DNA of 64,000 bases from Kineococcus mangrovi (GCF_041320705.1 NZ_JBGGTQ010000001.1:372001-436000); one strand, 5' to 3'; positions 20,366 through 30,158 are shown, counted from the stretch's first letter. Notes: generated by a model from the sequence alone, not told the origin. Numbers and translations are program-made.

Positions 20366-21855
20366 CGGTCGGTCTCCTGCCCTTCGGCCTCGCCCGCGGT
20401 GGGGCCTTCGCTCACGGCCCGCTGCGCCGCCTCGGCCGCGGGGGTTCCTGCGCGCTTGTCCAGGGTCCAGCCCTCGAGGTTGCGCTGGGGCGCCACGTTG
20501 ATCGCGAGCGCCCCGGGGGGCACGTCCTTGCGGATCACTGTGCCGGCCCCCGAGTAGGCGCCGTCGCCGACGGTGACCGGTGCGACGTACATGTTGTCCG
20601 AGCCCATCCGGACGTGGTCGCCGACGGTGGTGTGCGACTTGCTCACGCCGTCGTAGTTCACGAAGACGGAGGCGGCCCCGATGTTGGAGTGCTCCCCGAT
20701 CGTCGCGTCCCCCACGTAGGACAGGTGCGGCACCTTCGACCCACGCCCGATGCGGGCGTTCTTCGTCTCGACGAACGTGCCGATCTTGCCGTCCTCGCCG
20801 AGCCGGGTGCCCGGCCGCAGGAAGGCGAACGGTCCGACGTGGGCACCGGCGCCGAGGACGGCCGAGCTGCCGTGGGTGCGCTCGACGACCGCGCCCGCAC
20901 CGACCTCGACGTCGGTGAGCGTGGTGTCGGGCCCGACGACGGCCCCGGTCGCGACGCGGGTGGTGCCGTGCAGCTGCACGCCGGGCCGCAGCGTGACGTC
21001 GGGTTCCAGCTCGACGTCGGCGTCGACCCACGTGGTGGCGGGGTCCACGACGGTGACCCCGGCGAGCATCCAGCGGCGCAGCGTGCGGCGGTTGGCCTCG
21101 GCGGCGAGCTCGGCGAGCTGGGCGCGGTCGTTGACGCCGCGGATCTCCCACTCGTCGTCCAGGGCGAGGGCCTCGACGCGGCCGCCGTCGGCGCGCAGCA
21201 GGGCCAGGACGTCGGTGAGGTAGACCTCGCCGGCGGCGTTGTCGCGCCCGACGCGGGCGAGGGCGCCGCGCAGGGCGGCGGCCTCGAAGGCGTAGATGCC
21301 GGAGTTCACCTCCCGCACCGCGCGCTGGTCCTGCGTGGCGTCCTTCTGCTCGACGATCGCGCTCACCCCGGCCTCGTCGCGCAGCACGCGGCCGTAGCCG
21401 GTGGGGTCGTCGAGCTCGGCGGTCAGGACGGTCATGGCGTTGCCGCCGGCGGTGTGGGCGGCGACGAGGCGGGCGAGGGTGGCCCCCGACAGCAGGGGGA
21501 CGTCGCCGTAGGTGACCAGGACGGTGCCGGCCAGGTCGGCGGGCAGGGCGTCGAGCCCGCACTGCACCGCGCGTCCGGTCCCGGGGACGTCGTCCTGCAA
21601 GGCCACGGTCACGGCGGGCTCGGCCGCGTGGACCGCCGCCCCCACGACCTCGGCCTGGTGGCGCAGGACGACGACGAGGTGCTCGGGGCCGACCTCGCGG
21701 GCCGCGCGCAGCGCGTGCGCGACGAGGGGCCGGCCCCCCAGGGGGTGCAGCACCTTCGGCGTCGCGGACTTCATCCGGGTGCCCTCACCGGCCGCGAGCA
21801 CGATGACGGCGGCGGGCCCGGGGGTTCGGACGGTGGCTGACGGTGCGGTGGTCAC
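20362..21855 (-). CDS. glmU: Bifunctional GlmU (N-acetylglucosamine-1-phosphate uridyltransferase / glucosamine-1-P acetyltransferase)
   Basis: A 497-residue enzyme making UDP-GlcNAc for peptidoglycan. The N-terminal uridyltransferase domain opens with [25 protein letters not shown] and contains the [11 protein letters not shown] segment. The C-terminal half is a left-handed beta-helix of hexapeptide repeats with [24 protein letters not shown], carrying the acetyltransferase site. A disordered 30-residue tail (after [12 protein letters not shown]) is typical of actinobacterial GlmU. GTG start; the first 14 residues precede the fold. It is translationally coupled to prs downstream. tRNA-Gln lies upstream on the same strand. 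Confidence 0.97.
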   Translation of the reverse strand: MTTAPSATVRTPGPAAVIVLAAGEGTRMKSATPKVLHPLGGRPLVAHALRAAREVGPEHLVVVLRHQAEVVGAAVHAAEPAVTVALQDDVPGTGRAVQCGLDALPADLAGTVLVTYGDVPLLSGATLARLVAAHTAGGNAMTVLTAELDDPTGYGRVLRDEAGVSAIVEQKDATQDQRAVREVNSGIYAFEAAALRGALARVGRDNAAGEVYLTDVLALLRADGGRVEALALDDEWEIRGVNDRAQLAELAAEANRRTLRRWMLAGVTVVDPATTWVDADVELEPDVTLRPGVQLHGTTRVATGAVVGPDTTLTDVEVGAGAVVERTHGSSAVLGAGAHVGPFAFLRPGTRLGEDGKIGTFVETKNARIGRGSKVPHLSYVGDATIGEHSNIGAASVFVNYDGVSKSHTTVGDHVRMGSDNMYVAPVTVGDGAYSGAGTVIRKDVPPGALAINVAPQRNLEGWTLDKRAGTPAAEAAQRAVSEGPTAGEAEGQETDR

Positions 21856-21987
21856 GCGGGGCGCGCTCCTCGCGGCTCGTCCGGTCGGCTCGTCCGGCTC
21901 CCTCGCGGGATCCCGGGCGTTGCCGGCCGGTGGCGTCGACGGACAGGGGCGAGGATATCCGCCCGCGCACCCCCGGCGGGACCACCG

Positions 21988-22059
21988 CTCCCGGGAGAGG
22001 ATTCGAACCCCTACTGGACGGGACCAAAACCCGCCGTGCTGCCGTTACACCACCCGGGA
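21988..22059 (-). tRNA. tRNA-Gln (anticodon UUG)
   Basis: A 72-nt minus-strand cloverleaf. Acceptor UCCCGGG pairs with CCCGGGA, the D arm carries GGUGUAACGGCAGCAC, and the anticodon stem GCGGG/CCCGU encloses UUUUGGU, giving UUG. The T loop is UUCGAAU and the discriminator is G, the glutamine identity base. CCA is not encoded. It lies between glmU and the divergently read TetR gene, the same place as tRNA-Gln in other actinobacteria. Confidence 0.95.
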
Positions 22060-22150
22060 CCGCGTCGTGCCGCCCCATCCTGCCAGCTCCCCGCCCCGGA
22101 CCACGTGCTCCCCCGACAGGGCCCGGGCACCCGTCCGGCAGGATGGGCCC

Positions 22151-22807
22151 GTGACCCCCGCCCGCCCCCGTTCCCGCATGACGGGCGGCGAGCGCCGTGA
22201 GCAGCTCATCGGCGTGGGACGTTCGCTCTTCGCGTCCAAGGGCGTGGAGGGGACGACGGTGGAGGAGATCGCGGCCGCCGCGGGGGTGTCCAAGCCCGTC
22301 GTGTACGAGCACTTCGGCGGCAAGGAGGGGCTGTACGCGGTCGTCGTCGACCGGGAGATCGCCGCCCTCCTCGGGGCCATCACGCGCGCCCTGTCCGGCC
22401 GCGGGTCCCCGCGCACGCTGCTGGAGCGGGCCACGATCGCGCTGCTGGACTACATCGAGTTCTCCACCGAGGGCTTCCGGATCCTCGTGCGCGACTCCCC
22501 CGTGGCCCAGACCACGGGCACCTTCGCCAGCCTCATCTCCGACATCGCCCGCCAGGTCGAGCACCTGCTGGTCGACGCCTTCGCCGCCCGCGGGTACGCC
22601 CCGGAACGCTCGGGCATGTACGCGCAGATGCTCGTGGGCATGGTGGCGATGACGGGGCAGTGGTGGCTGGACACCCGGGAACCGGCCAAGGAGGAGGTCG
22701 CCGCGCACCTGGTGAACCTGGCCTGGAACGGGCTCACGGGCCTGGAGCCCGAACCCCGCCTGTCCTCCCGGGCCCGCCCCGGACCGCCGGTGGGTCCCGC
22801 GCTGTGA
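22151..22807 (+). CDS. TetR-family transcriptional regulator
   Basis: A 218-residue TetR/AcrR-type repressor. The helix-turn-helix is at about 12-60 (RREQLIGVGRSLFASKGVEGTTVEEIAAAAGVS followed by KPVVYEHFGGKEGLY), a textbook example. The C-terminal all-helical domain contains LLDYIEFSTEGFRILVRDSP and TGQWWLDTREPAKEEVAAHLVNLAW. GTG at 22151 is used; an ATG nine codons later (MTGGERREQ) is a credible alternative. A TetR gene in the same position beside glmU occurs in M. tuberculosis (Rv1019), so it is an old neighbour. Its stop overlaps the MarR start by four bases. The ligand is unknown. Confidence 0.92.
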   Translation: MTPARPRSRMTGGERREQLIGVGRSLFASKGVEGTTVEEIAAAAGVSKPVVYEHFGGKEGLYAVVVDREIAALLGAITRALSGRGSPRTLLERATIALLDYIEFSTEGFRILVRDSPVAQTTGTFASLISDIARQVEHLLVDAFAARGYAPERSGMYAQMLVGMVAMTGQWWLDTREPAKEEVAAHLVNLAWNGLTGLEPEPRLSSRARPGPPVGPAL

Positions 22808-23343
22808 CCCCTCCCCACGACCCGCACGACTCCCGCGGCCCGGCCGGGGAGGCCCCCACCGACGAGGTCGACCTGATCGTCGCGGCCTGGCGCCGGGAGG
22901 CGCCGCAGCTGGACGTCGAGCCGCTGGAGGTCCTCTCCCGCGTCGCCCGGCTCGCCCGGCACCTGGACCGGCTGCGCCGCGGCGCCTTCAGCGCCCACGA
23001 CCTGGAGACGTGGGAGTTCGACGTCCTGGCCGCGCTGCGTCGCGCGGGCGCACCGCACGAGCTGTCCCCCGGTCAGTTGCTCGTGGAGACGCTCGTGACC
23101 AGCGGGACGATGACCAACCGCGTCGACCGGCTCGTGACGCGGGGCCTGGTGGAGCGGCGGCCGGACCCGGCCGACCGGCGCAGCGTGCGCGTGCGGCTGA
23201 CGGCCGCGGGCTCTGACGTCGTCGACGCGGCCCTGGCCGACCTCGTGGAGGCCGAGCACCGGATGCTGGACGTCCTGGGACGCGAAGAGCGCCGAGCACT
23301 CGCGACGCTGCTGCGTCGGGTGTCGGCGCCCTTCGAGGGGTAG
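22804..23343 (+). CDS. MarR-family transcriptional regulator
   Basis: A 179-residue MarR-type winged-helix regulator. After a Pro-rich N-terminus of about 25 residues come the dimerisation helix (VEPLEVLSRVARLARHLDRL), the recognition region TWEFDVLAALRRAGAPHELSPGQLL and TSGTMTNRVDRLVTRGLVERRPDPADRRSV (wing), and a final helix pair. It starts at GTG within the stop of the TetR gene, so two one-component regulators are made from one message. It has no cysteine for redox sensing in the usual place. The ligand is unknown. The downstream gene is convergent. Confidence 0.92.
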   Translation: MTPPHDPHDSRGPAGEAPTDEVDLIVAAWRREAPQLDVEPLEVLSRVARLARHLDRLRRGAFSAHDLETWEFDVLAALRRAGAPHELSPGQLLVETLVTSGTMTNRVDRLVTRGLVERRPDPADRRSVRVRLTAAGSDVVDAALADLVEAEHRMLDVLGREERRALATLLRRVSAPFEG

Positions 23344-23357
23344 TGCGTGCGGAGCCC

Positions 23358-24941
23358 TCAGTACGCTCCGCGGCCGCGCAGCACGGCCCCGGCGGTCTTC
23401 CAGAGGATCATGAAGTCGAACGTGAAGGACCAGTTCTCGACGTAGCGGACGTCGAGACGGACCGACTCGTCCCAGTCGAGGTCGCTGCGGCCGTTGATCT
23501 GCCACAGCCCCGTCAGGCCGGGCTTGACCAGGAGGCGGCGGCGCATGTCGTAGCCGTACTCGTCGACCTCCTTCTGCAGGGGCGGCCGCGGACCGACCAG
23601 CGACATCTCGCCGCGGACGACGTTGATGAGCTGGGGCAGCTCGTCGATCGAGTAGCGGCGCAGGACGCGGCCGATCCGCGTGATGCGCGGGTCGACCTTC
23701 ATCTTGAACAGCACGCCGTTGCCGTCGGTGGACTCGCGCAGGTCGATGAGCAGCTTCTCCGCGTCGGTGACCATCGAGCGGAACTTCATCATCGGGAAGG
23801 TCTTGCCGTCCTTGCCGACGCGCTGCTGCTGGAAGAAGACCGGGCCCCGGCTGTCCAGCTTGATGGCGAGCGCCAGGGCGAGGAGCAGCGGGCTGAGGAC
23901 CACCAGGGCCAGGCCGGCGCTGACGCGGTCGACGGTGGTCTTGGCCAGCCGGCGGACGCCTTCGAGCTCGGGCCGCTCGACGTGCAGCAGCGGCAGGCCG
24001 CAGACGGGGCGGATCGCCACGCGCGGGCCGATGACCTCGGTCAGGGCCGGGGCGACGACGAGGTCGGCACGGGTGGCCTCCAGCTCCCAGCCGAGCCGGC
24101 GCAGGCCGGGTCCGTCCAGCTCGGGGCAGGCGGTGACGGCCACGACGTCGGCGTCGACGCTGGTCACGGCGTGCCGGACGTCGTCGAGGCTGCCGATGAC
24201 CGGGATGCCGAGGGCGCGCAGCTCGGCGTCGTCCTCGGTGCTGCCGCGGCCGCCGGGGACGCAGGCCCCCACGATGCGCATGCCGTGGTAGCTGGCGCGG
24301 TGCAGCTGGCGGGCCATGCCCGCGACGGCGGCGCGGTGGCCGACGGCGACGACGCTCTGACCGGCCTCGCCGCGGGTGCGGCGGGCGTGCAGCTGCTGGC
24401 GCAGCGCGTAGCGCCCGATGAGGGTCAGGAGGATGGCGATCGGGAAGGCGACCACGACGTAGCCGCGGGCGATCTCCAGGCCGAAGGCCCAGGAGCTGGT
24501 CCCGACGAGGGCCACCACCGCGAGCCCGGCGGTCAGGACGCGGTGGAACTCCTCCGAACCGACCCCCAGGAAGCGCGGCTCGTAGGTCCGCAGGGCCCCC
24601 ATGGCCACGACCCAGAAGACGGGCAGCAGGACGGCGCAGGCGACGACGGCGCGCCCGGAGGTCAGCGACAGGTCGGCGGGCGAGTCGTTGAAGCGGGCGA
24701 AGAAACCCACGAAGGCCGCGAGCGCGGCGGACAGGGCGTCGGTGGCGACGATCTTCTGGACGTAGGTGCGCTGCCACGCCGGGGTGCGCTCGGCGAAGCG
24801 GAGGCTGCCGCGCTGGCGCGGGACGAGCAGACGTTCGCGACGGACGGCGTCCGCGGTCTCGTCCGCGGGTGAGGTGCCGAGCAACTGGTCGTCGATCTCC
24901 CCCGGAGCCGTCCTGGCCCCGGGCACGTCGCTGATGCTCAA
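23358..24941 (-). CDS. Undecaprenyl-phosphate sugar phosphotransferase (exopolysaccharide initiation)
   Basis: A 527-residue polyprenol-phosphate hexose-1-phosphate transferase of the WbaP/CpsE type, which starts polysaccharide repeat-unit assembly on the lipid carrier. After a soluble lead of about 50 residues come four membrane helices, a Rossmann-like CoA-binding-like domain (QSVVAVGHRAAVAGMARQL), a fifth membrane segment (DRVSAGLALVVLSPLLLALALAIKLDSRGPVFFQQQRVG) and the catalytic domain. That domain has KFRSM, RRYSIDELPQLINVVRGEMSLVGPRPP and KPGLTGLWQINGRSDL. I place the start at TTG 24941 because AGGGGGG lies five bases upstream; the ORF itself opens further out at 25145. No other polysaccharide genes adjoin, so it is an orphan initiator. 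Confidence 0.93.
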   Translation of the reverse strand: MSISDVPGARTAPGEIDDQLLGTSPADETADAVRRERLLVPRQRGSLRFAERTPAWQRTYVQKIVATDALSAALAAFVGFFARFNDSPADLSLTSGRAVVACAVLLPVFWVVAMGALRTYEPRFLGVGSEEFHRVLTAGLAVVALVGTSSWAFGLEIARGYVVVAFPIAILLTLIGRYALRQQLHARRTRGEAGQSVVAVGHRAAVAGMARQLHRASYHGMRIVGACVPGGRGSTEDDAELRALGIPVIGSLDDVRHAVTSVDADVVAVTACPELDGPGLRRLGWELEATRADLVVAPALTEVIGPRVAIRPVCGLPLLHVERPELEGVRRLAKTTVDRVSAGLALVVLSPLLLALALAIKLDSRGPVFFQQQRVGKDGKTFPMMKFRSMVTDAEKLLIDLRESTDGNGVLFKMKVDPRITRIGRVLRRYSIDELPQLINVVRGEMSLVGPRPPLQKEVDEYGYDMRRRLLVKPGLTGLWQINGRSDLDWDESVRLDVRYVENWSFTFDFMILWKTAGAVLRGRGAY

Positions 24942-24984
24942 AGTCCCCCCTGGACTGGTGCGTCGCCCACCGGTCACCGGCGGC

Positions 24985-24998
24985 GACACCGCGGTGTC
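24985..24998. promoter_or_regulatory. Palindrome upstream of the sugar transferase
   Basis: A perfect 14-base palindrome GACACCGCGGTGTC, 44 bases upstream of the TTG start of the sugar phosphotransferase. It is a candidate operator. The rest of the 243-base gap between this gene and the ABC-F gene shows no ORF. The binding protein is not identifiable, and in a GC-rich genome chance is not excluded. Confidence 0.3.
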
Positions 24999-25139
24999 TC
25001 CGCCCCCACGGGACCAGCGGTGCGTGGCACACAGTAGGGGAAGGCCACCCGAACGACGCAAGGGGTGACAGCGTCCGTGATGGTCGTCCTGCAGGAATGC
25101 CCCGGATGGAGTCACCCGTTCGACGCAATGCTCACCGAA

Positions 25140-25156
25140 GATCACATAGAGTGATC
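25140..25156. promoter_or_regulatory. Inverted repeat GATCAC-N5-GTGATC before the ABC-F gene
   Basis: Perfect 6-base arms with an AT-rich 5-base spacer, ending 28 bases upstream of the GTG of the ABC-F ATPase. Its AT-richness stands out against the region, and its position fits a promoter operator. The half-site GTGATC recurs in the palindrome at 40582-40593. Confidence 0.4.
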
Positions 25157-25184
25157 GGACCGTTCAAGCACCTAGGCTGGACGA

Positions 25185-26969
25185 GTGGCACACCTGCTCG
25201 GCGGCGAAGCGCTCCGTCTCGAACACCCCACCCGCGTCGTCTTCGACTCCCTCACCCTCGGCGTCGACGAGGGCGACCGCATCGGCGTCGTGGGCCGCAA
25301 CGGCGACGGCAAGTCCAGCCTCCTCGGCCTGCTGTCGGGTCGCCAGACCCCTGACGCCGGACGGGTGACCCGCCGCGGCGGGGTCCGCGTGGGCGTCCTG
25401 GACCAGGCCGACGGGCTGGACCCGCGGGCCACCGTGGGCCACAGCGTCGTCGGGGACGTCGAGGAGCACGTCTGGGCCGGCGACCCGAAGGTCCGCGACG
25501 TCATCGCCGGCCTCGTCGCCGACATCGCCTGGGACGCCCGCGTGGGTGACCTCTCGGGCGGGCAGCGCCGCCGGGTGGCCCTGGCCTCCGTCCTCGTCGG
25601 CGACTGGGACGTGCTGCTCCTGGACGAGCCCACCAACCACCTCGACGTCGAGGGCATCGCCTGGCTGGCCGGGCACCTGAGGACCCGGTGGGCCCCGAAC
25701 GACGGCGCCCTGCTCGTCGTCACCCACGACCGCTGGTTCCTCGACGAGGTGTGCACGACGACGTGGGAGGTCCACGACCGTCTCGTCGAACCGTTCGAGG
25801 GCGGGTACGCGGCCTACGTCCTGCAGCGCGTCGAACGCGACCGGCAGGCCGCCTCGGCCGAGGCCAAGCGGCAGAACCTCATGAAGAAGGAGCTGGCCTG
25901 GCTGCGCCGCGGCGCCCCCGCCCGCACCTCGAAGCCGAAGTTCCGCATCGACGCGGCCAACGAGCTGATCGCCGACGTCCCCCCGCCGCGCGACCGCGTC
26001 GAGCTGTCGCGGCTGGCCACGGCCCGCCTCGGCAAGGACGTCGTCGACCTGCTCGACGTGTCGGTCTCGTTCGGGGACCGTCAGGTCCTGCAGGACGTGG
26101 AGTGGCGCATCGCCCCGGGCGAGCGGACCGGGATCCTCGGCGCCAACGGCTCGGGGAAGTCCACGCTGCTGTCCCTGGTCGCGGGCCTGCGCCGGCCGAC
26201 GACGGGGCGGGTCAAGACCGGCTCGACCGTGCGCGTCGGCATCCTGGACCAGCAGTTCCGCGAGCTCGCCGAGATCGCCGGCGACCGGGTCCGCGAGGTC
26301 CTCGCCCGGACGCGGACGACGTTCCACGTCGACGGCAAGGACATGACCCCGGCCCAGCTGCTGGAGCGGCTGGGGTTCGCCCGCGAGCACCTGTCCGCGC
26401 GCGTCGGGGAGCTGTCCGGTGGTCAGGCCCGCCGGCTGCACCTGCTGCTGGTGCTGCTGTCCGAGCCGAACGTCCTCGTCCTCGACGAGCCGACCAACGA
26501 CCTGGACGTCGACATGCTCGCCGCGATGGAGGACGTCCTCGACACCTGGCCCGGGACGCTGATCGTGGTCTCCCACGACCGGTACTTCGTCGACCGCGTC
26601 ACCGACCAGCAGTACGCCGTCCTCGGCGGCCGGCTGCGGCACCTGCCGGGCGGGTTCGAGGAGTACCTGCGGCTGCGCGAGGACGGGGTGGGCGCCGCGA
26701 CGGCCGGTTCGCGCCCGGCCCCGGCTCCCGAGCCGCAGACCGGCCTCAGCGGCGCCGAGCTGCGGGCGGCGCAGAAGGAGATGACCTCCGCCGAGCGGCG
26801 CCTGGAGAAGCTGAGCGGCCAGATCGCCACGCTGCACGAGCAGATGGCCACCGCCGACCCCTCCGACTACGCCGGGACGATGGAGCTGGACGGCAGGCTC
26901 AAGGAGATGGAGGCCGAGGTGGTCACCCTGGAGGAGCGCTGGCTGGAGCTGTCCGAGCTCGTCGCCTGA
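25185..26969 (+). CDS. ABC-F family ATPase
   Basis: A 594-residue soluble protein with two ABC cassettes in tandem and no membrane segments, the layout of ABC-F proteins that act on the ribosome (translation factors or antibiotic-resistance proteins). Cassette 1 has GRNGDGKSS and LSGGQRRRV with LLLDEPTNHLD. Cassette 2 has GANGSGKST, LSGGQARRL and LVLDEPTNDLD. The inter-domain linker (RDRQAASAEAKRQNLMKKELAWLRRGA) is helical, and the C-terminal 70 residues form a coiled coil. This resembles the Uup/EttA-like housekeeping type more than specialised resistance factors. GTG start. An inverted repeat lies just upstream. Confidence 0.94.
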   Translation: MAHLLGGEALRLEHPTRVVFDSLTLGVDEGDRIGVVGRNGDGKSSLLGLLSGRQTPDAGRVTRRGGVRVGVLDQADGLDPRATVGHSVVGDVEEHVWAGDPKVRDVIAGLVADIAWDARVGDLSGGQRRRVALASVLVGDWDVLLLDEPTNHLDVEGIAWLAGHLRTRWAPNDGALLVVTHDRWFLDEVCTTTWEVHDRLVEPFEGGYAAYVLQRVERDRQAASAEAKRQNLMKKELAWLRRGAPARTSKPKFRIDAANELIADVPPPRDRVELSRLATARLGKDVVDLLDVSVSFGDRQVLQDVEWRIAPGERTGILGANGSGKSTLLSLVAGLRRPTTGRVKTGSTVRVGILDQQFRELAEIAGDRVREVLARTRTTFHVDGKDMTPAQLLERLGFAREHLSARVGELSGGQARRLHLLLVLLSEPNVLVLDEPTNDLDVDMLAAMEDVLDTWPGTLIVVSHDRYFVDRVTDQQYAVLGGRLRHLPGGFEEYLRLREDGVGAATAGSRPAPAPEPQTGLSGAELRAAQKEMTSAERRLEKLSGQIATLHEQMATADPSDYAGTMELDGRLKEMEAEVVTLEERWLELSELVA

Positions 26970-27021
26970 GCGCCGACCGTCTGGACGGGGTCCTGCTCCC
27001 CCGTCGGGTCGGCCGCCGTGG

Positions 27022-27035
27022 CCCCCGAAAGGGGG
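27022..27035 (+). terminator. Short hairpin after the ABC-F gene
   Basis: CCCCC and GGGGG arms around a GAAA tetraloop, 53 bases downstream of the ABC-F stop and 82 bases before the DUF4190 start. The GNRA loop makes it stable despite a five-base stem. It may be a weak terminator; no T-tract follows. Confidence 0.35.
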
Positions 27036-27046
27036 TCATCAGAGGT

Positions 27047-27056
27047 GGAACGTTCC
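27047..27056. promoter_or_regulatory. GGAACGTTCC palindrome before the DUF4190 gene
   Basis: A perfect 10-base palindrome 61 bases upstream of the DUF4190 start codon. It could be an operator or part of a promoter; no regulator is implicated. Confidence 0.25.
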
Positions 27057-27117
27057 GGGTCGCCGCAGCGATGTCCGATCGTCCAAGATCACAGCTCGAC
27101 CGCCTCGGGAGGCCGTC

Positions 27118-27423
27118 ATGTCCGCGCAGTACCCCGCTCAGCCGCACACCCAGGTCCAGCAGGGAGCCAGCGGCCTCGCCACCGCCAGCGTCGTCCTGGG
27201 GGCGGTGGGTTTCCTCGTCGGGATCTGCGCGGTCGTCGGCCTGGTCCTGGGGCTGGTGGCCCGTGGTCAGGCCAAGCGCGGTCAGATCAGCCCGGCCCGC
27301 ACCACGGCGGGCATCACGGTCTCCGCGATCGCGCTGGCCCTGAACGTCCTGGGCGGCATCGCCCTGGTCGCCCTGCTCCCCGACGGCGGCTCCATGACGG
27401 GGGCTCTGCCCGCGCCGTTCTGA
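27118..27423 (+). CDS. DUF4190 small membrane protein
   Basis: A 101-residue membrane protein. A short Gln/Pro-rich cytoplasmic N-terminus (MSAQYPAQPHTQVQQ) leads two membrane helices. The first is in ASVVLGAVGFLVGICAVVGLVLGLVARGQ and the second in TTAGITVSAIALALNVLGGIALVALL, with a short basic loop AKRGQISPAR between. This is the DUF4190 layout, common in actinobacteria; its role is not known to me. ATG start preceded by GGGAGG. It precedes a chemotaxis receptor on the same strand. Confidence 0.85.
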   Translation: MSAQYPAQPHTQVQQGASGLATASVVLGAVGFLVGICAVVGLVLGLVARGQAKRGQISPARTTAGITVSAIALALNVLGGIALVALLPDGGSMTGALPAPF

Positions 27424-27450
27424 GGTGACCGTCCCGCCCCGCGCCCTGCC

Positions 27451-27482
27451 CGGTGCCGCAACGACCTGGACCGGCGGCACCG
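27451..27482 (+). terminator. Hairpin between DUF4190 and chemoreceptor genes
   Basis: Eight-base arms CGGTGCCG/CGGCACCG around a 16-base loop, 27 bases after the DUF4190 stop. It is a plausible terminator that would make the chemoreceptor a separate transcription unit. The loop is long, so confidence is low. Confidence 0.35.
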
Positions 27483-27582
27483 GGCCGTGGCGCGACCTGC
27501 GCGGCCACCGCGGTGGAGCGGCTCCTGCACGCTGGGGGACGTCGTGCTCAAGGGTCCTGCCCGAGGGGTCGATGGAGTACCG

Positions 27583-29193
27583 GTGAGCCACTCCACCGCC
27601 CCCGTCACCGCCCGACGCCGTTTCACCGATCGTCCGGTGGCGGTCCGGATCGCTTCCTCGGTGCTGGTGGGGTTGGTCGCCACGGGCACCGTCGCCGGCA
27701 TCGCAGTGCACGAGCTGGCCGCCGAACGCGATCACGCCGTGGCCCTGCACGCGGCGGGTGAGGCGTTGCAGAGCGCGGGGAAGTTCCAGCAGCTCAGCTC
27801 GCAGGCCCGTTTCGACGCCACGCTGATCGCGTGGGTGCCGGGTCTGGACCAGGACCCCACGTTCACCAAGGCCTACACCGATGACGTCGCCGCCGTCGAC
27901 GCCCTGCTCCAGGCCGTGCAGGCGCAGGCCCCCCGGGCGCAGCAGCCTGAGCTGGCGACCTTGAGCGGGCGGTGGACGGCGTGGAAGTCCGCTCAGGACC
28001 AGCTCGTGCGACTGGCCACCAGCGGTGACACCCCCGGTGCCGGCGCCTACTACGTCTCGGACGTGGTCCCGGCGTGGGAGGCCGTGCAGGAGAGCCTGGC
28101 CGCGCTGCAGGACGCCAGCGCCGGCGGTGCCGACGCCGCCTTGACCGCGACGCAGGACGCCTACGCCCAGGGCCGGCTCCTGGTGCTGCTCATCGCCCTG
28201 GCCGGCGCCCTGGGCTCCCTGGGGGTGGGGATCCTGGTCGCTCGCGGCATCACCGGGTCGGTGCGGGAGGTCGGGCGCGTCCTGGGCGCGCTGCGCGAGG
28301 GTGACCTGACCCAGGACCCGGCGGTGAGCAGCCGTGACGAGGTCGGGCAGATGGCCTCGGCGCTGCACGATGCGCTGGCTGCGCTGCGCCAGACGCTGCG
28401 GGGGGTCGGGCAGAGCTCGCACGAGCTGTCCCGCGCCGCCGGCGAGCTGTCCTCGACGTCGGTGGCCATCTCGCGCTCCGCCGACGAGACCGCCGCGCAG
28501 GCGGCGGTGGTGACCACCGCCGCCAGCGACGTCGCCACGAGCGTGCAGACCGCCGCGGCCGGTGGGGGGGAGATGGAGCTCAGCATCCGGGAGATCGCCT
28601 CCAACGCCGCCGAGGCCGCTGCCGTCGCCGCCCAGGCCGTCGCCGAGGCGGAGTCGACGACCGCGACGATGACCCGGCTGGGGACCTCCAGCCGCGAGAT
28701 CAGCGACGTGGTCAAGGCGATCACCTCGATCGCCGAGCAGACGAACCTGCTGGCGTTGAACGCCACCATCGAGGCCGCGCGGGCGGGCGAGTCGGGCAAG
28801 GGCTTCGCGGTGGTCGCCGGGGAGGTCAAGGAGCTGGCGCAGGAGACCGCTCGGGCCACCGACGACATCGCCCGGCGGGTGGAGGCCATCCAGGCCGACA
28901 CGGCCGGGGCCGTGGCGGCGATCGGCAGCATCTCGCAGACGATCGCCCGGATCAGCGACTTCCAGACCACCATCGCCTCGGCGGTGGAGGAGCAGACCGC
29001 GACGACGAACGAGATGTCGCGTTCGGTGACCGAGGCGGCCGGCGGCGTGGGGGAGATCGCGTCGACCATCAGCGGCGTCGCGACCTCGGTGCGCACGACC
29101 ACCGACGGGGTGGCGCAGTCCCGGCAGAACGCCGAGGAGCTGGCCCGGATGTCCGGTGAGCTGAAGACGCTGGTGGACCGCTTCCGCTACTGA
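27583..29193 (+). CDS. Methyl-accepting chemotaxis protein
   Basis: A 536-residue transmembrane chemoreceptor. Membrane helix 1 is at about 23-42, then a small all-helical sensor domain (about 150 residues, four-helix-bundle-like) and membrane helix 2 at 199-220. A HAMP domain follows ([23 protein letters not shown]), then the cytoplasmic signalling hairpin. The hairpin tip [35 protein letters not shown] binds CheA/CheW. There is no C-terminal methyltransferase-docking pentapeptide. GTG at 27583 is fixed by GGAG five bases upstream; the ORF opens earlier without a site. No other chemotaxis genes are near, so it is an orphan receptor. Its stop overlaps the ispE stop by seven bases (convergent). 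Confidence 0.95.
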   Translation: MSHSTAPVTARRRFTDRPVAVRIASSVLVGLVATGTVAGIAVHELAAERDHAVALHAAGEALQSAGKFQQLSSQARFDATLIAWVPGLDQDPTFTKAYTDDVAAVDALLQAVQAQAPRAQQPELATLSGRWTAWKSAQDQLVRLATSGDTPGAGAYYVSDVVPAWEAVQESLAALQDASAGGADAALTATQDAYAQGRLLVLLIALAGALGSLGVGILVARGITGSVREVGRVLGALREGDLTQDPAVSSRDEVGQMASALHDALAALRQTLRGVGQSSHELSRAAGELSSTSVAISRSADETAAQAAVVTTAASDVATSVQTAAAGGGEMELSIREIASNAAEAAAVAAQAVAEAESTTATMTRLGTSSREISDVVKAITSIAEQTNLLALNATIEAARAGESGKGFAVVAGEVKELAQETARATDDIARRVEAIQADTAGAVAAIGSISQTIARISDFQTTIASAVEEQTATTNEMSRSVTEAAGGVGEIASTISGVATSVRTTTDGVAQSRQNAEELARMSGELKTLVDRFRY

Positions 29194-30134
29194 CCGCCCG
29201 GCGCGAGCGCTTCCAGGACGCGAGCGCCCGGCACGGGCCCGGAGGCGGTGCGCAGCCGCCCCTGCCCCACCACGGGGACCAGCTCGGCGACCACGTCCTG
29301 CGCGGAGGCGGCCGAGGCGGTCAGCAGCGCCACGGTCGGCCCGGACCCCGAGACGACGGCGGCCAGCGCCCCCGCCGCCCGGCCCGCGGCGAGCGTGCGC
29401 GTCAGCTGCGGGGCCAGGGCGCACGCGGCCTCGGCGAGGTCGTTGGACAGCGCCGCGGCCAGGGCTTCGGCGTCACCGCCGCGCAGGGCGGCCTCCACGG
29501 CCTCCAGCCGCACGTCGGCGGGCGGCGGGCCCCACCCCGGGCCGCGCCGGCGGTCGCACTCGGCGAAGACGCGGGGCGTGGACAGCCCGGCGGGGTCCAG
29601 GACGAACACCCAGTGGAAGGACCCTCGGGTCAGGACGGGCACGAGCTGCTCCCCGCGCCCGGTGCCCACGGCGGTGCGCCCGTGCAGGCCGAAGGGGACG
29701 TCGGAACCGAGCTCGGCGCCGAGGGTGGCCAGTCCGTCCAGACCGGTCCGCAGCTGCCAGAGCGCGTCGCAGGCCACGAGGGCCGCCGCGGCGTCCGCGG
29801 ACCCACCGGCCATGCCCCCGGCGACGGGGACCTCCTTGCGCACGTGCAGGTGGACGGGCTCGTCCACCCCGGCCCGCTCGGCGAGCAGCCGGGCCGCCCG
29901 CAGGGCGAGGTTCGAGCCGTCCAGGGGGACGCCGGACACGTCGGCGCCACCGGCCGCCTCCACGGTCAGGCCCCAGTCCGCCGCGGGGGTGGCCGTGACG
30001 TCCTCGTGCACGGACACCGCCTGGAACACGGTCACGAGGTCGTGGAACCCGTCGTCGCGGACGGGGCCCACCTGCAGCAGCAGGTTGACCTTGGCGGGGG
30101 CTCGCGCGGTGACGGCGGGGCGGTGGTCGGACAC
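29187..30134 (-). CDS. ispE: 4-diphosphocytidyl-2-C-methyl-D-erythritol kinase
   Basis: A 315-residue GHMP kinase of the MEP isoprenoid pathway. It phosphorylates CDP-methylerythritol before ring closure by Isp[14 protein letters not shown] at the N-terminus and the ATP-binding [17 protein letters not shown] are diagnostic, and [12 protein letters not shown] near the C-terminus is the third GHMP motif. GTG start ([17 protein letters not shown]). It lies 24 bases downstream of rsmA on the same strand, the order found in most actinobacteria. Supply of undecaprenyl and menaquinone side chains depends on it. Confidence 0.96.
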   Translation of the reverse strand: MSDHRPAVTARAPAKVNLLLQVGPVRDDGFHDLVTVFQAVSVHEDVTATPAADWGLTVEAAGGADVSGVPLDGSNLALRAARLLAERAGVDEPVHLHVRKEVPVAGGMAGGSADAAAALVACDALWQLRTGLDGLATLGAELGSDVPFGLHGRTAVGTGRGEQLVPVLTRGSFHWVFVLDPAGLSTPRVFAECDRRRGPGWGPPPADVRLEAVEAALRGGDAEALAAALSNDLAEAACALAPQLTRTLAAGRAAGALAAVVSGSGPTVALLTASAASAQDVVAELVPVVGQGRLRTASGPVPGARVLEALAPGGQ

Positions 30135-30158
30135 GAGGACCGACCCTAGGCCGTCGGG

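Noticed and set aside
25185-26969. Antibiotic-resistance ABC-F protein
   Set aside because: The fold fits ABC-F, but the domain order and linker resemble housekeeping Uup/EttA-type proteins, and nothing nearby suggests antibiotic synthesis or resistance.
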